Assembly (NCBI GenBank): GCA_035624215.1
Contig: DASPRY010000061.1
Coordinates: 1 to 64,000 of the forward strand
Length of the DNA: 64,000 nt
From: JAFAGX01 sp035624215
GTDB taxonomy: Bacteria; Acidobacteriota; Terriglobia; Terriglobales; Acidobacteriaceae
Direction: 5' to 3'
Part shown: one piece after another, positions 61,209-64,000 of the stretch
How the letters are laid out: each line of letters begins with the position of its first letter
Position numbering within the stretch: the stretch's first letter is position 1
Made by a program: the position numbers and the translations under genes
Notes under the pieces: model-generated
What the model was told of the DNA's origin: nothing
Seen by the model: only the letters and a program-made list of their open reading frames with translations
Databases searched by the model: none

Positions 61209-61564
61209 AGCCGATCTCCTTGGCTGCTGACAACGAGACTCTGAAGGCCATCCACATCGTTCCCCACGCCGCCCGAATCGGCGTGAGAAGTGGGGTGAAA
61301 GCTCGGGGCGCAGTTCTGCGCACGCCCAGAGTAATACCCGTACGATACGGGGTTGCTGGCCAGTTTTCAAGCGCCGCCCGCCACCGGCGTACCAGAGGCC
61401 ATTTATGCTACGAGGCGTTGACATAACAGCTACAAAGTGCAATATTCCCGCGCATAGAAATATTCACAGCGGAGCAGGTTCAATAGCTGACGCCGGTTCT
61501 CGTGCGACGCCAAGCTCCACGTTTGCCGGCGGACGTCAGCCAAATCGCGATTGAGGAGGAGTAG
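61209..61564. other. Divergent gap between hfq and the PuuD-like gene
   Basis: About 355 bp with no supported gene. It includes the likely hfq promoter and, on the plus strand, a clear TTGACA promoter at 61418. Confidence 0.5.
61418..61446 (+). promoter_or_regulatory. Sigma-70-type promoter of the PuuD-like gene
   Basis: TTGACA (61418-61423, perfect -35), a 17-bp spacer and AATATT (61441-61446, 4 of 6) lie about 120 bp before the start codon at 61565. Confidence 0.5.
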
Positions 61565-62290
61565 ATGCCACATCTCACAGCGTTCGCCGCGTGGGTGATG
61601 CCGACGCACACTGGTACAGAAGCTCTGGCTCTGATTCTGCGCTGGTTTCATTTTGTGGTTGGAATTACCTGGATCGGACTGCTTTACTTTTTCAATCTGG
61701 TCAATGTGCCGTTCATGAAGCAGGTCGATGCCAGCATGAAGCCCAAGATTTTTCAATATATGACCATGCCTGCGCTGCAGTTGTTCCGCTGGAGTGCACT
61801 GCTGACGGTGTTCTTTGGTTTCTGGTACTGGCAGCAGATTCTGGTGGCGCCTGACGCGGCTCGCGAAGGGAAGGGGCAGGCCGCCACCGTTGGCCTGTTT
61901 CTGCTGATTTGGATCGTCGCCTGGGCGATTCTCTATTTCGTAATCTCGAAGACGCCGAATGGATATGTGTTGGGCCTGATCGTCGCAGTTGTCGTGATTG
62001 CGGCAAGCTGGTTGTTTGTGAACTACACGCCTGTGGGACAGGATGACAATCACGTGCTTTCCATCGGTGTAGGCGGCGGTATGGGCATTATTATGCTGTT
62101 CAATGTGTGGGGAATTATCTGGCGAAACAACAAGAAGATCATCCAGGGGACGCTGGCCGGTTCTCCGCCGACAAATGCAGCCACGCTTGCCCGGCAGGCT
62201 TTTCTGGCGTCACGAACCAACGCATTCTTGTCCGTGCCGTTGCTTTTCTTTATGGCGACGGCATCGCACTATGGGATTTTTGGCCGATAA
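61565..62290 (+). CDS. PuuD/urate-oxidase-N-like membrane protein
   Basis: A 241-residue integral membrane protein resembling the N-terminal domain of PuuD-type urate hydroxylase (PF06181): LALILRWFHFVVGITWIGLLYFFNLVNVPFMKQVD, then a series of helices and GVGGGMGIIMLFNVWGIIWRNNKKIIQG. The conserved His in RWFHFVVG and the late LASRTNAFLSVPLLFFM fit the family. Full PuuD has a C-terminal cytochrome c domain with CxxCH; it is absent here. Hence the protein may not be a urate hydroxylase, or may need a separate cytochrome. No purine genes are adjacent. GAGGAG precedes the ATG. Confidence 0.75.
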   Translation: MPHLTAFAAWVMPTHTGTEALALILRWFHFVVGITWIGLLYFFNLVNVPFMKQVDASMKPKIFQYMTMPALQLFRWSALLTVFFGFWYWQQILVAPDAAREGKGQAATVGLFLLIWIVAWAILYFVISKTPNGYVLGLIVAVVVIAASWLFVNYTPVGQDDNHVLSIGVGGGMGIIMLFNVWGIIWRNNKKIIQGTLAGSPPTNAATLARQAFLASRTNAFLSVPLLFFMATASHYGIFGR

Positions 62291-62324
62291 ACAAAAGACC
62301 CGCGCACCTGTGCCAGAATAAAAC

Positions 62325-63623
62325 GTGCCTGCCCACGGTTTTGCCCGCGGAATCGCCCTTTTCAATCAAGGGCATTTTTTTGAAGCGCACGAAGTGCTGG
62401 AAGACGTCTGGCGCGAAGCCGCCGCCGAAGAGAAGAAGTTCCTCCAGGGCTTGGTACAGCTCGCTGTCGCATTTCACCATCATTCGACCGGAAACAACAC
62501 CGGAATGCGATCCGTTATGGAGCGGGGAATGAAGAACCTTGAAGGACAGGCCGAGGGATTCTGCGGGGTCAACCTCGATCCGCTCATGCAATGTTTGAAC
62601 ACTTGGCGTGAGGCCCTGAACAAGGGCTGTGCGCCTCCGGCCCTGCCGCAGATCGAAGCGGCAGTTTCGCAGCTTGAGATGCCCGTCACGCTCTCCGAGG
62701 TCGAAGAGGCACGGCGAAACATTCAGCCAGTCGCCTTGCGCACACCATTGGTGCGTTGCAACGTGGAAGCGCCGTGCGAGCTCTATTTGAAACTGGAAAG
62801 CCTGCAGCCCATCGGATCATTCAAGATTCGCGGGGCGGCCAATGTCATGGCCTTGACTTCGCCAGAAAAATTGGGGCACGGAGTCCTGACCGCCTCGGCA
62901 GGCAACATGGCCCAAGGGGTGGCGTTCTGCGCACGGCGCATGGGCATTCCCGCAACCATCATTGCGCCCGAGACCGCGCCTGCTACGAAAACAAAGGCAG
63001 TGGAGCGAATGGGCGGACGGGTCATTAAGGTACCGTTTGCAGAGTGGTGGAGAACCTTCGAGACCCGCTCCTACCCTGGAGTTGACGCCACGTTCATCCA
63101 CGCCTTCGATGACCCTCACGTGATGGCGGGCAACGGCACGATCGCGCGGGAATTGCTGGAAGACCTGCCTGATTTTGATGCGGTGGTGATTCCGTGGGGA
63201 GGTGGTGGCCTGTCGTGCGGGATCGCGGCAGTCCTGCGGGCGCAGGCTCCGAAAGTCAAAATCTACGCTGCCGAAATCGAAACGGGTGCTCCTCTGGCGG
63301 CATCGTGGGCCGGGGGTGAGCCGCGCACCGTCGACTACCGGACCTCCTTTGTCGATGGCATCGGCAGCACGATGGTATTTCCAACTATGTTTAGCCACGC
63401 GCGTCGACTTTTGGATGGATCGTTAGTCGTTACTTTGAAGGAAGCGGCACATGCCATGAAGCTCGTCGCCGAACGAAACCGGGTAATCGTCGAAGGCGCT
63501 GCCGCTTGCGCCATTGCAGCAGGTCTTTCAGGCCGCGCGGGTCATGGAAAAGTCGTGGCAATCGTCTCCGGCGGCAACATCGATCTCGACAAATTCTCTG
63601 AAATTGTCAGCCAGGCCGATTAA
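62325..63623 (+). CDS. DUF309-threonine/serine dehydratase fusion
   Basis: A 432-residue protein from GTG 62325. Residues 1-95 are a DUF309 domain (ALFNQGHFFEAHEVLEDVWREA, FLQGLVQLAVAFHHHSTGN). Residues 120-432 are a fold-type II PLP enzyme: LKLESLQPIGSFKIRGAANV with the Schiff-base Lys167, TASAGNMAQGVA, the Gly-rich phosphate loop WGGGGLSCGIAAVL and a C-terminal SGGNIDLDKF. The catalytic part is close to threonine dehydratase/serine racemase. The regulatory ACT domain is absent. The DUF309 fusion is unusual. There is no Shine-Dalgarno before the GTG, which lies 35 bp past the PuuD-like stop. Confidence 0.85.
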   Translation: MPAHGFARGIALFNQGHFFEAHEVLEDVWREAAAEEKKFLQGLVQLAVAFHHHSTGNNTGMRSVMERGMKNLEGQAEGFCGVNLDPLMQCLNTWREALNKGCAPPALPQIEAAVSQLEMPVTLSEVEEARRNIQPVALRTPLVRCNVEAPCELYLKLESLQPIGSFKIRGAANVMALTSPEKLGHGVLTASAGNMAQGVAFCARRMGIPATIIAPETAPATKTKAVERMGGRVIKVPFAEWWRTFETRSYPGVDATFIHAFDDPHVMAGNGTIARELLEDLPDFDAVVIPWGGGGLSCGIAAVLRAQAPKVKIYAAEIETGAPLAASWAGGEPRTVDYRTSFVDGIGSTMVFPTMFSHARRLLDGSLVVTLKEAAHAMKLVAERNRVIVEGAAACAIAAGLSGRAGHGKVVAIVSGGNIDLDKFSEIVSQAD

Positions 63624-64000
63624 GTGTTCCGACGCCTTTTCTTAGCCACAGGCTTGGTTGGCTGCTCTCCCGGAGCCAGGACCCGACGAACGATGGGTGT
63701 GTTCAGCTTGTATTTCCGCTCGCTGACATTTCCGTCTTCATCTTTTACTCGCAGAATGAATACCGGCAACGTGCCTTCATTTTCAAAATTTTCCTGGGAT
63801 ACCGTCACCGGCATCACGCCGTTGAGGTTGTGCTCTCGATAGGCCGTTTCATAACGGTGCCTTTTGATGTTCCACGTGAAGACGCGCACCTGGTTATAGT
63901 CGAACGGCAATCCATCTTTCGGTTCGGTGAGAGCCACCAGGTATTGCGCCACTTTCTTGTCGCCATCGTTCACCTGATCGAGCACGAAAAATGCGACGAT
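63620..64000 (-). CDS. Hypothetical protein, N-terminal part beyond the window
   Basis: The frame is open to the end of the window and probably continues; a GTG at 63985 is possible but not convincing. At least 126 residues are visible: a beta-rich domain (YLVALTEPKDGLPFDYNQVRVFTWNIKRHRYETAYRE, TLPVFILRVKDEDGNVSERKYKL) and a basic tail (VAKKRRRNT). The sequence looks like a secreted or SH3/Ig-like domain; I do not recognise the family. It ends 4 bp inside the convergent dehydratase gene's stop. Confidence 0.5.
   Translation of the reverse strand: MVAFFVLDQVNDGDKKVAQYLVALTEPKDGLPFDYNQVRVFTWNIKRHRYETAYREHNLNGVMPVTVSQENFENEGTLPVFILRVKDEDGNVSERKYKLNTPIVRRVLAPGEQPTKPVAKKRRRNT

Overview
The window looks like a piece of chromosome from an Acidobacteriota bacterium, most likely class Terriglobia (Koribacter-like). 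This is an inference from gene content: an Oar-like TonB receptor with an N-terminal carboxypeptidase-regulatory domain, a VWFA protein of the type typical of Acidobacteria, LptF and LptG fused in one chain, small XRE-like proteins of a kind common in the phylum, and short dispersed intergenic repeats. DNA is fairly GC-rich and gene-dense. I see no rRNA, tRNA, insertion sequence, prophage or CRISPR array.

Layout. 1-4 kb: end of an amidinotransferase, a HEAT-like protein, and a coupled NfeD protease/TPR pair. 4-12 kb: a PfkB sugar kinase, then an envelope block (DUF5666 protein, TonB receptor, Ig-like lipoprotein) and a VWFA protein. 12-20 kb: YjbQ, an SBP56-like gene cut by an in-frame amber codon, FtsK, a sugar epimerase and a PpiC/SurA chaperone. 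20-28 kb: malate synthase with an adenosine-specific kinase, an outer-membrane protein also cut by an amber codon, an amino acid/polyamine permease facing an amine oxidase, and a secreted cupin. 28-31 kb: EF-P, LexA with its own operator, DinB and thioredoxin. 31-34 kb: a tightly coupled peptide-maturation operon (S26 peptidase, HprK-like kinase, PqqD, radical SAM/SPASM). 34-41.6 kb: M28 peptidase and a two-component cluster with a decayed NtrC gene. 41-49 kb: 2-hydroxyacid dehydrogenase, GpmI, DinB, AbiV, enolase and a peroxiredoxin read through UGA. 49-64 kb: GH57 and GlgB glycan enzymes, an SDR, the LptF-LptG fusion, a beta-propeller lipoprotein, a SAM hydrolase, hflX-hfq, a PuuD-like membrane protein and a DUF309-threonine dehydratase fusion.

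Most interesting: (1) a probable selenoprotein, a peroxiredoxin with UxxC in place of CxxC and a hairpin 26 nt past the UGA that fits a bacterial SECIS; (2) the S26-HprK-PqqD-radical SAM operon, which looks like a RiPP-type maturation system with no obvious precursor, next to an unexplained terminator on the other strand; (3) two envelope genes interrupted by in-frame TAG while their coding continues to a sensible C-terminus; (4) a LexA palindrome overlapping the -10 box of an apparently leaderless lexA.
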